Positions 37,951-46,201 are shown, numbered from the stretch's first letter. The stretch: 64,000 bases of DNA from JASGIT01 sp047601665 (GCA_047601665.1 JASGIT010000001.1:2728001-2792000), one strand, 5' to 3'. Translations and numbers: made by a program. Notes: a model not told the origin generated them from the letters alone.

Positions 37951-38211
37951 TTCGCATGAACTGTGCTTGGTGCGCTGTGTAGCCATGGTGACCCCCTGCG
38001 TACGGTGGTACGAACGGGGAGGTAACGAGACCTTATGGGTTTCGTTTATTTGTACTGTGGCTGCCAGCTTGCTCATCGTGATGCGTTGGGCGGTGCATCT
38101 CATGTTTAAGATTTTATTGGAATAAGAAACTGAAATTTTATTCGTTCCAGTTTTTATGGAGGGCTTCCAGAATCTGCTTTGCTACTAATTCATACGAGCG
38201 AAAGTACCCCA

Positions 38212-38837
38212 ATGAAGAATCGTCGCCACCTTATCAAGTTTCCCCTGGCCGCAGTCCTGGCGGGGGCGCTGGCGCTGCCTGCGGTGCCCGTGCTGGCGCA
38301 GCAGCAGTCTGTACAACTGCTCAATGTGTCCTACGACCCGACGCGCGAGTTGTACGTGGAATTCAACCAGGCCCTCGCCAAGTACTGGAAGGCCAAGACG
38401 GGCCAGGAAGTGACGGTCAAGCAGAGCCACAGCGGCTCGCGTAAGCAGGCGCGCTCCTTCATCGACGGCATCGAGGCCGACGTGGCCACGCTGGGCTAGG
38501 CGCCGGACATCACGCCCTCGTGAAGAATGGTGGCTGGGTGGCGCCCGACGGGCAGAAGCGCCTGCCGCACAACTCGGCGCCGTACACCTCGACCATCGTG
38601 TTCTTGGTCAAGAAGACTAATCCCAAGGGAATCAAGGACTGGGACGACCTCGTGAAGCCGGGCGTGTTGGTCACCACGCCCAACCCCAAGACCTCTGCGG
38701 TAGCGCAGTGGAACTATCTGGCCGCGTGGGAGTACGGCAAGCGCAAGTTCGGCGGCGAGGAGCAGGCCAGGGATTTCGTGCGCAAGGTGTACGCCAACAT
38801 GCCGGTGCTGGATACGGGCGCGCGCGGCTCGACGATC
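38212..38837 (+). pseudogene. Sulfate/thiosulfate-binding protein (Sbp/CysP type), broken
   Basis: Signal peptide LIKFPLAAVLAGALALPAVP and mature start SVQLLNVSYDPTRELYVEFN, then TVKQSHSGSRKQARSFIDGI, leave no doubt about the family. A TAG stop at 38497-38499 and a one-base loss near 38512 interrupt it; the next frame resumes as KNGGWVAPDGQKRLPHNSAP and KDWDDLVKPGVLVTTPNPKT up to VLDTGARGST. There the C-terminal ~100 residues are missing and a molbindin domain follows in frame. No cysTWA permease genes lie beside it. Periplasmic sulfate capture is therefore lost at this locus. Confidence 0.85.
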
Positions 38838-39053
38838 ATGACCATCCAATCCATCAATATGCGCAACCAGTTCAAGGGCCAGGTGCGCGAGATCGTCTGC
38901 GGCGACGTCGTCTCCGAGATCGACGTGGAGACGCCCTGGGGGATCGTCACTTCGGTCATCACCACGCGCTCGGTGGACGACCTGGGCCTGGCCGTCGGCT
39001 CCGACGTGGTGGCGCTCGTCAAGTCGACCGAGGTGTCGATCGCAAAACTCTGA
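38838..39053 (+). CDS. Molybdopterin/molybdate-binding protein with a single TOBE (Mop) domain
   Basis: 71 residues, the size of free-standing molbindins. SINMRNQFKGQVREIVCGDV, SEIDVETPWGIVTSVITTRS and VGSDVVALVKSTEVSIAKL match the Mop/TOBE repeat; such proteins assemble as hexamers and store molybdate. The ATG at 38838 lies inside a longer open frame starting before 38520, so the protein could be made alone or as a fusion to the residual sulfate-binding protein. A normal ribosome site is not evident before 38838 (preceding bases GGCTCGACGATC), which suggests the original leader was lost in the fusion. Confidence 0.8.
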   Translation: MTIQSINMRNQFKGQVREIVCGDVVSEIDVETPWGIVTSVITTRSVDDLGLAVGSDVVALVKSTEVSIAKL

Positions 39054-39165
39054 AACACCCCCTGAGCGGCGCGGCCAGCTCAGGCCCTTGCACGGTGGCC
39101 CGCGCTCGGCGCGCGCCAGTTTTTATTGGCTGTGGGTGGCGCACGGCGCCATGGATAACTGACAC

Positions 39166-40116
39166 ATGAATTTTCAGCAACTGCGCTCCGTGCGCGAGGC
39201 GGTGCGGCGCGGTTTCAACCTGACCGAGGTAGCGGCCATGCTGCACACCTCACAGCCGGGCGTGAGCCGCCAGATCCGCGAGCTGGAGGAAGAGCTGGGC
39301 GTGGAGATCTTCGTGCGCGCGGGCAAGCGCTTGACCGGCCTCACGCCGCCTGGCGATGCGCTGCTGCCCATCGTCGAGCGCCTGCTGCTGGAGGCCGACA
39401 ACCTCCGGCGCGCGGGCGAGGACTTCACCGCCAGCGAGCGCGGGGGCCTGTCGGTCGCGGCCACGCACTCGCAGGCGCGCTACGCGCTGCCGCAGGTGGT
39501 GCGCGACTTCCGCGCGCTCTATCCGCAGGTCTCGCTGCACCTGCACCAGGGCTCACCGCGCCAGGTGGCCGAGATGCTGCTCTCCGGCGAGGCCGACATC
39601 GGCGTGGCCACCGAGGCACTGGCGGGCTACGAGCGCCTCGTCACGCTGCCGTGCTACCGCTGGTCGCACAGCGTCGTCGTGCCGCCGGGCCACCCGCTGC
39701 TGGATGAGGCCGTGCCGCTCACGCTGGAGGCTCTGGCGCGCTACCCGCTCGTCACCTACGAGATCGGCTACACCGGCCGCGCGCACATCGACGAGGCCTT
39801 CGCCCGCGAGGGGCTCGCGCCCGACATCGTGCTCACCGCCATGGACGCCGACGTGGTCAAGACCTATGTGGAGCTGGGCATGGGCGTGGGCATCATCGCC
39901 TCGATCGCGTTCGACGCGGAGCGCGACCGCCACCTGCGCGCCATCGACGCGCGGCACCTGTTCCGCGTGAACCTCACGCGCCTGGCGCTGCGGCGTGGCG
40001 CGTGGCTGCGCGGCTATGCCTATGCGTTCATCGAGAGCTTCGTGCCCACGCTCACGCCCGACGCGGTGCGGCGGGCGATGCAGGAGGCGAAGCCGGTGGA
40101 GGCGCAGGCGCTCTGA
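39166..40116 (+). CDS. CysB/Cbl-type LysR regulator of sulfur assimilation
   Basis: 316 residues. N-terminus NFQQLRSVREAVRRGFNLTE followed by VAAMLHTSQPGVSRQIRELE is characteristic of the CysB/Cbl branch, as is ATHSQARYALPQVVRDFRAL at the start of the effector domain, where CysB proteins sense sulfate or acetylserine and adenylylsulfate. In Burkholderiales such proteins (CysB, SsuR) activate sulfate and sulfonate genes. Its neighbours, the sulfate-binding pseudogene and the tau/ssu genes some 7 kb on, fit that role. Whether this copy is CysB or SsuR cannot be settled here. Confidence 0.88.
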   Translation: MNFQQLRSVREAVRRGFNLTEVAAMLHTSQPGVSRQIRELEEELGVEIFVRAGKRLTGLTPPGDALLPIVERLLLEADNLRRAGEDFTASERGGLSVAATHSQARYALPQVVRDFRALYPQVSLHLHQGSPRQVAEMLLSGEADIGVATEALAGYERLVTLPCYRWSHSVVVPPGHPLLDEAVPLTLEALARYPLVTYEIGYTGRAHIDEAFAREGLAPDIVLTAMDADVVKTYVELGMGVGIIASIAFDAERDRHLRAIDARHLFRVNLTRLALRRGAWLRGYAYAFIESFVPTLTPDAVRRAMQEAKPVEAQAL

Positions 40117-40189
40117 ACGCCAGTGGGCGGGCTCAGCACCTGCCCGCGCCCGTGGAGGATCGCAGCGGGGCGGATTCCCCAGCCGAGGC

Positions 40190-40398
40190 TCCTGCCCTGT
40201 CACCAGCTGCGCCGCGATGGCGCGCGTGGTGGGTTGCAGCACTGGGAAGTGATCCTTGCCCGCGATCAGCGCGCAATGCACCTGGGTGGACTTGCGCGCC
40301 GCGCACAGCTCCTGCAGGCAGGCGCGGTTGCCGGGCGCCTCGGCCCCTTCGAAGATCCACGTGGACGCCTTGACAGCGTGCAGCCAGTGGATACCAGC
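40190..40398 (-). pseudogene. Alpha/beta hydrolase, C-terminal remnant
   Basis: The minus strand from 40398 reads GIHWLHAVKASTWIFEGAEA, then GNRACLQELCAARKSTQVHC and ALIAGKDHFPVLQPTTRAIA, which looks like the end of an alpha/beta hydrolase with its late catalytic histidine (GKDHF). There is no start; the upstream part ends abruptly at ~40398, exactly where SufS sequence on the plus strand begins. Family assignment is tentative. Confidence 0.45.
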
Positions 40399-40814
40399 CC
40401 ATCCCCAACAAGTTTGAGGCCGGTACCGGCAACATCGCCGACGCCGTGAGCCTGGGCGCGGCGCTGGAGTACGTGGAGCGCATCGGCATCCACGCTATCA
40501 GCCGCTACGAGCATTCGCTGGTGGACTACGGCATGCAGCAGCTCGCCACCATCCCCGGCCTGCGCCTGATCGGCACTGTGCCGGGCAAGGCCAGCGTGCT
40601 CAGTTTCGTGCTGGAAGGCCGCACCACCGACGAGGTAGGCCAGGCGCTGAACCAGGAAGGCATCGCAGTCCGCACCGGCCACCATTGCGCCCAGCCCATC
40701 CTGCGCCGCTTTGGCGTGGAGACAGCGGTGCGGCCCTCGCTGGCGTTCTACAACACGTTCGATGAGATCGACCGGCTGGTGGAATTGGTGAGGCGGCTGG
40801 CGCCGCGCTTTTGA
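40398..40814 (+). pseudogene. sufS: Cysteine desulfurase SufS, C-terminal third
   Basis: Frame opens at PIPNKFEAGTGNIADAVSLG and runs through AALEYVERIGIHAISRYEHS, TDEVGQALNQEGIAVRTGHH (followed by CAQP with the active-site cysteine) and ALAFYNTFDEIDRLVELV-like end. About 139 codons of the ~410 expected; the PLP-binding lysine region is missing. The junction coincides with the break of an alpha/beta hydrolase on the other strand, so a deletion or rearrangement joined two unrelated genes. Residual peptide cannot be an active desulfurase. Confidence 0.82.
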
Positions 40815-40872
40815 ATGAAAAAGGCCTCCAGCGCTTGATGAGTAAGCGCTGGGTGCTATTCTTTCAGGAGTT
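40815..40872. repeat. Dispersed palindromic repeat, full copy
   Basis: GGCCTCCAGCGCTTGATGAG followed by TAAGCGCTGGGTGCTATTCT and TTCAGGAG. Both arms are clear. Located after the SufS remnant. Confidence 0.8.
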
Positions 40873-40941
40873 TGATGGGAGCTTCTGGACGATGCGGCGA
40901 GACGCCCTGGTGAACCTTGCGCCGTCCGCAGGTGGAATATA

Positions 40942-40975
40942 TGATTCGTATATATTTTATAAACGATACGTATCA
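40942..40975 (+). promoter_or_regulatory. AT-rich dyad over the start of the ParD-like gene: predicted operator and leaderless promoter
   Basis: TGATTCGTAT (40942-40951) and ATACGTATCA (40966-40975) are near-perfect inverted arms, in a strongly AT-rich patch of a GC-rich chromosome. The right arm ends on the A of the start codon. TATAAA at 40958-40963 lies 12 bases before the ATG, the spacing expected of a -10 box for a leaderless mRNA, and no Shine-Dalgarno is present. Autoregulation by the ParD-like protein is the obvious inference. Confidence 0.55.
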
Positions 40976-41187
40976 TGGGCATCGTGAACATCGACGACGA
41001 CCTGCATGACCAGTTGCGCAAGGCCAGCGCCGTGTCGTGCCGGTCGATCAACGCGCAGGCGGCCTTCTGGATCAGGATCGGCATGCTGTGCGAAATGAAC
41101 CCGACGCAGAGCTTCAACGACATCGTGGCCCGTGAACTGCGGGCTGCAGGCGTTGCGGCGCAGCCCGTCCCGATGGCATCGCCATGA
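40975..41187 (+). CDS. ParD-like antitoxin-family protein
   Basis: 70 residues. GIVNIDDDLHDQLRKASAVS and CRSINAQAAFWIRIGMLCEM form a ribbon-helix-helix-type DNA-binding domain of the ParD_like family, followed by a short tail with FNDIVARELRAAG. The family is named as a type II antitoxin, but its partner here is not a ParE toxin: the stop overlaps the start of methionine aminopeptidase by 4 bases. From memory, this pairing recurs in proteobacteria. It probably represses its own promoter through the dyad upstream. Confidence 0.8.
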   Translation: MGIVNIDDDLHDQLRKASAVSCRSINAQAAFWIRIGMLCEMNPTQSFNDIVARELRAAGVAAQPVPMASP

Positions 41188-41957
41188 CCAAGCGGCCAGA
41201 GGAAATCGCGCTGCTGGCCGAGTCGGGCCGGCTGCTGGCGCAGGTGTTCGGCCATCTCGACCGGCTGGATCTGACCGGCATGTCCACCATGCAGGTCAAC
41301 GAGTGGGTCGATGACTTCATCGTCCATGAACTCCACGCGCGCCCGGCCAGCAAAGGCCAGTACGGGTACGCCTATGCGCTCAATGCCTCGCGCAACAGCG
41401 TGGTCTGCCACGGCGTGCCATGCACCTCGGACGTGCTGCAGGACGGGGACATCGTCAATTTCGACATCACGCTGGAGAAGAACGGCTACATCGCCGACTC
41501 CAGCAAGACCTACCTCGTGGGCGACGTACCGCCGCCCGCCCGACGGCTCGTGCAGGTCACTTATGAAGCGATGTGGAAGGGCATCCGGGCCGTTCGCCCG
41601 GGCGCCACGCTGGGCGACGTGGGCCACGCCATCGAGCGGCACGCCCGCAGGCATGGGTATTCCGTCGTGCGGGAATACTGCGGCCACGGCATCGGGCGCG
41701 AGATGCACGAGGAACCCCAGGTGCTGCACTGGGGCAAGCCGCGAACGGGCCTGATGCTGCGCGAAGGCATGGTGTTCACCATCGAGCCGATGGTGAACCA
41801 GGGCCGCGCCGCCGTCTGCACCGAGGAGGACGGTTGGACGGTCGTCACGCGCGACGGGCAACTGTCCGCGCAGTTCGAGCACACCGTGGCCGTCACTGCC
41901 AGCGGCGTGCGGGTTCTGACCTTGCGCTCTGGAGAAAAGGCTGAGGCCATGCCGTGA
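41184..41957 (+). CDS. map: Type I methionine aminopeptidase
   Basis: 257 residues. Removes N-terminal methionine from nascent proteins. The dinuclear-metal ligands and substrate histidines are all visible: His in NSVVCHGVP, two Asp in IVNFDITLEKNGYIADSS, His in GHGIGREMHEEP, Glu in FTIEPMVNQG and Glu in AQFEHTVAV. So it should be active. It is translationally coupled (ATGA) to the ParD-like gene rather than sitting in the usual rpsB-tsf or secY neighbourhood, so it is probably a second, dispensable copy. Confidence 0.92.
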   Translation: MTKRPEEIALLAESGRLLAQVFGHLDRLDLTGMSTMQVNEWVDDFIVHELHARPASKGQYGYAYALNASRNSVVCHGVPCTSDVLQDGDIVNFDITLEKNGYIADSSKTYLVGDVPPPARRLVQVTYEAMWKGIRAVRPGATLGDVGHAIERHARRHGYSVVREYCGHGIGREMHEEPQVLHWGKPRTGLMLREGMVFTIEPMVNQGRAAVCTEEDGWTVVTRDGQLSAQFEHTVAVTASGVRVLTLRSGEKAEAMP

Positions 41958-41990
41958 CCGCCGTGGCGATGCAGGACTTGCGCAAACAAG

Positions 41991-42024
41991 AATGAAGCGC
42001 TGACAGCTCTTCTTTCAGGAGTGA
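41991..42024. repeat. Dispersed palindromic repeat, partial copy
   Basis: AAGAATGAAGCGCTGACAGC followed by TCTTCTTTCAGGAGTG, right arm only, after map. Confidence 0.6.
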
Positions 42025-42173
42025 CCGGGGTTTGTGGACCATGCCAGCGCGGCCAGCGACGGGTTCGGGAGTGTAGGCGCGGGGCAGTGCCGTTGTGTCC
42101 ATGCGCCGCAGTTGCACGGCGCTGGCCGGTCTTCGGGGAGGGCGTAACCATGCCAGCATGGCTGGGATGCACC

Positions 42174-42195
42174 AAACGTACAAATTGATACGTTT
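42174..42195. promoter_or_regulatory. Dyad upstream of the PAS-GGDEF-EAL gene
   Basis: AAACGTA and TACGTTT arms separated by 8 bases, extended outward by CAC and GTG. ATAAAAT follows at 42201. It lies ~48 bases before the start codon and is AT-rich, so a regulator site is likely. The arms share the core TACGT with the dyad of the ParD-like gene, which may be coincidence. Confidence 0.4.
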
Positions 42196-42242
42196 GTGCC
42201 ATAAAATGCCCTGTTTCAGAAGCCTTGCCAGTCCCCGCCGCC

Positions 42243-44378
42243 ATGCCCCATTCCCTCCACCAGGACCAGGCCCCACCGTCCGGTCATGGCCTTGGCCGGC
42301 AAGCCGATGGGGAAAAACCGCCTGCATCCGCCACCCGCCCAGCCACCTCATGGCTGGCAATGCTGGATGCGCTGCGCACTCCGGTGTGGGTCTTCGACAT
42401 CGACCGCCGGCGTGTGTATTGGGCGAACCAGGCGGCGCTGGCCGTCTGGCGTTCGCCGTCGCTGCAGGAGCTGCGTTCGCGTGACATGGGCAAGGACATG
42501 TCCGCCATGGTGGCTGAGCGGCTGGAGCAGTACCAGGCCGATTTCATCAGCCACGGCGCGCGTTTCAACGAACAGTGGACGCTGTACCCCAGCGGCAAGC
42601 CGGTGTCGCTGCACGTTCACTACAGCGGCTTCGTGCTCGATGACGGTCGCATGGCCATGCTCTGCGAGGGCCAGCCCGTCACCGTGGAGTCGCCCGAGGC
42701 GCTGCGCTCGGTCGATGCCCTGCTGCACACGCCGATGATGATCGGCCTGTATAGCTTCGACGGCCGCCCGCTCTACCGCAATCCCGCCGCGCGCGCGTCG
42801 GCGCATTCGCCGAATGAGACGCTGGCCGAACGCTTTGCCGACGCTGATGCCCTGCGTGGCCTGCTCGACCAAGTGGCAGGCGAAGGCCAAGCCACCTGGA
42901 CGATGAGCGTGCGCACCAGCCACGGCGAGCGCTGGCACGAGGTCTCCGCGCGGCGCAGGCTCGACGCGGCCACCGGCGAAGTCGCGCTGCTGATCAGCGA
43001 GGTCGATGTCACCCCGCTCAAGCGCAGCGAGGAGCAGGCGCGTTTCCTCTCGGAGCACGACGTGCTCACCGGCCTGCCCAACCGCGGGCTGGCGCAGCGC
43101 CATTTCGAGGACATCGTGCGCTGGGTGCGCCGGGATGCAGGGCAGTCCACGCTGCAGGCGGCGCTGATCCTGATCGATCTGGACCGCTTCAAGGACATCA
43201 ACGACACCCTGGGCCACCTGGCCGGTGACGAACTGCTCATGGAAGTGGCACGGCGCGCCAGCGCCAGTGTGCGCCGTGGCGACGTGGTGGCGCGCTTCGG
43301 CGGCGACGAGTTTTTGATCCTGCTGTCCGGCCATGACCTGCGCGGCGAGGTCTCGCGCATCCACCAGCGGCTGCGCAGCGCGCTGGCTCAGCCGTTTTGC
43401 CTGGCTGGCAGCAGCGTGCAGGTCTCTGCCACCGTGGGCGCCAGCGTGTTCCCCGACGACGGCGTCGATTTCGAAACCCTGCTGCAGCGCGCCGATCTGG
43501 CCATGTACCAGGGCAAGGCCAAGGGACGCGACGCGCTGGCCTTCTACCAGGCTGGCCTGAGCGAGCGGCTGCAGGCGCGCACCCGGCTGGAGGAGGAACT
43601 GCGCCAGGCATTCGCATGCCACGAATTCGAGCTGCACTACCAGCCGCGCGTATGCGGCGGGGGCGTGCGCGTCATCGGCGCCGAAGCGCTCGTGCGCTGG
43701 CGGCACCCGCAGCGCGGCCTGGTCATGCCGGACGAATTCATCCCGGCGTGCGAATCCATCGGCCTGATCCACGAACTGGGGCGCCAGGTGTTCGCCATGG
43801 CCGCGCGCCAGCAGGCGGCATGGGCGCGCGTGGGCTGGCGGCTGATCGTGTCGGTCAACCTGTCGCCCCAGGAATTCGCCGTACCAGGCCTGCTGGAGGC
43901 GATGCAGCAAACCCTGGCCGAGACCGGCTGCCCGCCCGAGCTGCTGGAGCTGGAGGTCACCGAGTCGATGCTGGTCGGCGACGACGCGTGCCTGATGCAG
44001 TCCCTGCACGGCCTGCGCCAACTGGGTCTGTCGATCGCGCTGGACGACTTCGGCACGGGCTACTCCAACCTCGCATACCTGCAGCGCTTTCCTTTCGACA
44101 CCGTCAAGATCGACCGCCGCTTCGTGCAGGCCACGGCCAGCGAACGGCCGCTGACCGAGGCCATTGTCGGCCTGTGCCGCACCATGGGCCTGCGCCCCGT
44201 GGCCGAAGGGGTCGAGACGTCTGCGCAACACCAGTGGCTGCTGGGGCTGGAGGTGGAGGAGTTCCAGGGCTACCTCTTCGCGCCCGCGCTGCCGCCACGG
44301 GAGTTCGAGGCCCTGCTTGCATCCGGCGCGGCGGAGCCGGTCTTCGCGCTGTCTGCGTCAGGCGCTCTGGGGAATTGA
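42243..44378 (+). CDS. PAS-GGDEF-EAL signalling protein (cyclic di-GMP turnover)
   Basis: 711 residues from the ATG at 42243; a TTG 18 bases upstream is the alternative. One or two PAS-like sensor regions (VWVFDIDRRRVYWANQAALA at ~43-62; IGLYSFDGRPLYRNPAARA at ~165). Diguanylate cyclase domain with the intact motif ARFGGDEFLILLSG near 352, and phosphodiesterase domain with GAEALVRWRHPQRGL near 478, NLSPQEF, and DDFGTGYSNLAYLQRFPFD. Both catalytic motifs are kept, so it may make and degrade cyclic di-GMP. No transmembrane segment is apparent; cytoplasmic. The ligand of the PAS part is unknown. Confidence 0.9.
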   Translation: MPHSLHQDQAPPSGHGLGRQADGEKPPASATRPATSWLAMLDALRTPVWVFDIDRRRVYWANQAALAVWRSPSLQELRSRDMGKDMSAMVAERLEQYQADFISHGARFNEQWTLYPSGKPVSLHVHYSGFVLDDGRMAMLCEGQPVTVESPEALRSVDALLHTPMMIGLYSFDGRPLYRNPAARASAHSPNETLAERFADADALRGLLDQVAGEGQATWTMSVRTSHGERWHEVSARRRLDAATGEVALLISEVDVTPLKRSEEQARFLSEHDVLTGLPNRGLAQRHFEDIVRWVRRDAGQSTLQAALILIDLDRFKDINDTLGHLAGDELLMEVARRASASVRRGDVVARFGGDEFLILLSGHDLRGEVSRIHQRLRSALAQPFCLAGSSVQVSATVGASVFPDDGVDFETLLQRADLAMYQGKAKGRDALAFYQAGLSERLQARTRLEEELRQAFACHEFELHYQPRVCGGGVRVIGAEALVRWRHPQRGLVMPDEFIPACESIGLIHELGRQVFAMAARQQAAWARVGWRLIVSVNLSPQEFAVPGLLEAMQQTLAETGCPPELLELEVTESMLVGDDACLMQSLHGLRQLGLSIALDDFGTGYSNLAYLQRFPFDTVKIDRRFVQATASERPLTEAIVGLCRTMGLRPVAEGVETSAQHQWLLGLEVEEFQGYLFAPALPPREFEALLASGAAEPVFALSASGALGN

Positions 44379-44379
44379 G

Positions 44380-44440
44380 TCAAAAGAGCCTCCAGCGCAT
44401 GACCATCAAGCGCTGGCAGCTACTGTTTTGATAGTTTCCT
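44380..44440. repeat. Dispersed palindromic repeat, full copy
   Basis: AGAGCCTCCAGCGCATGACC followed by ATCAAGCGCTGGCAGCTACT and GTTTTGATAG, directly after the GGDEF-EAL stop codon. Confidence 0.8.
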
Positions 44441-44542
44441 GGGGAAGCCTTTGCGCCAACTGCGCCTGGCGCCTGTCATGAAAGCGGCACGAAACGGACA
44501 CAGAATCGTGCCCATCCACTGCGGGCAGCATCGCCATCGTTC

Positions 44543-44592
44543 GCTACTTCATTAATAGCTGCTAGCGCTTGATGGACAAGCGCTGGAGGCCA
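44543..44592. repeat. Dispersed palindromic repeat, full copy
   Basis: TAATAGCTGCTAGCGCTTGA followed by TGGACAAGCGCTGGAGGCC; inverted relative to the copy 150 bases upstream. It ends just before the CYTH-CHAD start codon, so it overlaps its leader. Confidence 0.8.
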
Positions 44593-44600
44593 ATTCGACC

Positions 44601-46142
44601 ATGAACCATCCCAGTGCCCAGAGCCTGGCCGCGCACCCTCCGGCGGAGATCGAGCTGAAGCTCTCGCTGCCGGGCGCCGACGCGCGCGACGTGGCCGCGC
44701 GGCTGGCCGTCATCCCGTGCCTGGCCGATGCGCCGGCCACCATGCTGCGGCTGCGCAACCTTTACTTCGACACACCCGCGCAGGACCTGCGCCGGGCCAG
44801 GGCGGCCCTGCGCCTGCGCAGCGTGCGCGAGGGCACGGCGCGGACGCGCTGGGTGCAGACGCTCAAGACGGCCGGCTCGTCGGAGGGCGGCGGCCTGAGC
44901 CAGCGCGGCGAGTGGGAATCGCGCGTGCGCGGCCCGCACATCGACGCCGCCGCCTTGCAGACCACGCCCTGGGCCGCGCTGGACGTGCAGGGCGAATGGC
45001 TGCCGCAGCTCGCGCTGTGCTTCGAAACCGAATGCCTGCGCACGCTGCGCCGCGTCACCGTGGCCGACGGCAGCCGCATCGAAGTGGCGCTGGACGTGGG
45101 CCGCGTGCACGCCGCCGATGGCCGCACCGAAGACCTGATCGAACTGGAGCTGGAACTGCTGGAAGGCTCGCCAGACGCGCTGTTCGCGCTGGCCGCCGAC
45201 ATTGCCGCCCAGGTGCCGGTGCTGCCGTCGCCCAGCAGCAAGGCCGAGCGCGGCTGGCGGATGGCAGACGGCATCACCCACGCGCCACGCCGCGCGCGCC
45301 AGCCCGCTTTGGCCGCCCGCACACCGCTGCCGCAGGCGGCGCAGGCCGTGCTGGGCGAGGCGCTGGGCCAGTTCACCCAGAACCTGGGCGGCATCCAGCA
45401 GTCCGACGGCGCCGAGCTGGTGCACCAGGCGCGCGTGGGCTGGCGGCGCTGGCTGAGTGCGCTGTGGTTGTTCAAACCGCTGAGGACTGTGCACCCGCCG
45501 CCGGACGTGGTCGGCCTGCGCCCGCTGCTGGACGCCCTCGGTTCGGCGCGCGACCTGGACGCCGCCGCGCAAGAGACGTTGCCCGCCTGGTCTGTCCCTT
45601 TCATCGCCGGCGATGCCGAACGCGCCCGCCAGTGGCAGGCGATGGAAGCCGCCGTGGCGGCCGAGCGCGGCACCCGCCGCGACGCGCTGCTGGCCGCGCT
45701 GCAAGCACCTGCCACCGGGCAGGCGCTGATCGCGCTGGAGCGCTGGCTGTACGCACTGCCGCAGGCGGTGGAAAGCCTGGCTCCGGAGCTGGCGATGCAG
45801 CCGGCCGGCGCCTGGGTCCGCCGCCGTACGCGGCGTTTGCACGACCGGCTGAAGAACGAGCGGGCGCGGCTGAAGTCCGCCAGCGCCGACGAGCTTGCCC
45901 GCCGCCAGCACGGCGTGCGCCTGCTGGCCAAGCGCACGCGCTACCTGCTGGAGGCGCTGGGCACCGTGCTGCCCGCCCGCCGCACGCGCCACAGGCAGGC
46001 GAAGGCGAGCGAGCTGCAGGCCCACATCGGCGCCGCGCGCGACCTGGCGGTGCTGGCCGCGCTGCTGGAACCGTTGGGCGTGGAGCGCGAGATCGTGGGC
46101 TTTCTGCGCGGCGTGGCGGCGGCGCGGCAGTTGGCTGAATAA
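44601..46142 (+). CDS. CYTH-CHAD domain protein (YgiF-like inorganic triphosphatase)
   Basis: 513 residues. The CYTH domain starts with the ExExK signature AEIELKLSLPGA (Glu16, Glu18, Lys20) and continues RLRNLYFDTPAQDLRRARAA, with basic tunnel residues; it hydrolyses inorganic tripolyphosphate in E. coli YgiF. From ~225 follows a CHAD domain (LVHQARVGWRRWLSALWLFK, and RQHGVRLLAKRTRYLLEALG) with conserved histidines and basic helices that bind polyphosphate. Domain order and length match YgiF. It lies between two copies of the dispersed repeat and looks monocistronic. Confidence 0.9.
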   Translation: MNHPSAQSLAAHPPAEIELKLSLPGADARDVAARLAVIPCLADAPATMLRLRNLYFDTPAQDLRRARAALRLRSVREGTARTRWVQTLKTAGSSEGGGLSQRGEWESRVRGPHIDAAALQTTPWAALDVQGEWLPQLALCFETECLRTLRRVTVADGSRIEVALDVGRVHAADGRTEDLIELELELLEGSPDALFALAADIAAQVPVLPSPSSKAERGWRMADGITHAPRRARQPALAARTPLPQAAQAVLGEALGQFTQNLGGIQQSDGAELVHQARVGWRRWLSALWLFKPLRTVHPPPDVVGLRPLLDALGSARDLDAAAQETLPAWSVPFIAGDAERARQWQAMEAAVAAERGTRRDALLAALQAPATGQALIALERWLYALPQAVESLAPELAMQPAGAWVRRRTRRLHDRLKNERARLKSASADELARRQHGVRLLAKRTRYLLEALGTVLPARRTRHRQAKASELQAHIGAARDLAVLAALLEPLGVEREIVGFLRGVAAARQLAE

Positions 46143-46201
46143 GCATGAAAAATTCCACCAGCGCTTATCCAACAAGCGCTGGCAGCTATTCTTTCAGGAG
46201 T
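46143..46201. repeat. Dispersed palindromic repeat, full copy
   Basis: AATTCCACCAGCGCTTATCC followed by AACAAGCGCTGGCAGCTATT and CTTTCAGGAG. It lies between the convergent CYTH-CHAD and tauD genes and abuts the tauD stop. Confidence 0.85.

Noticed and set aside
37943..38125. 60-codon frame with a hydrophobic stretch between the IS fragment and the sulfate-binding pseudogene
   Set aside because: No ribosome site, no recognised family and lying in decayed DNA; the hydrophobic run could arise by chance in the AT-rich stretch.
35917..40814. Direct repeat of the tRNA-Cys 3' end as the far attachment site of the eroded island
   Set aside because: Scanning by eye for GGTTCGCGCCTCCA or close variants downstream found none within the window.
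44378..44600. Two neighbouring repeat copies considered as a possible CRISPR or tandem array
   Set aside because: Only two copies, in opposite orientation, without regular spacers; they belong to the dispersed repeat family. No CRISPR array was seen anywhere in the window.
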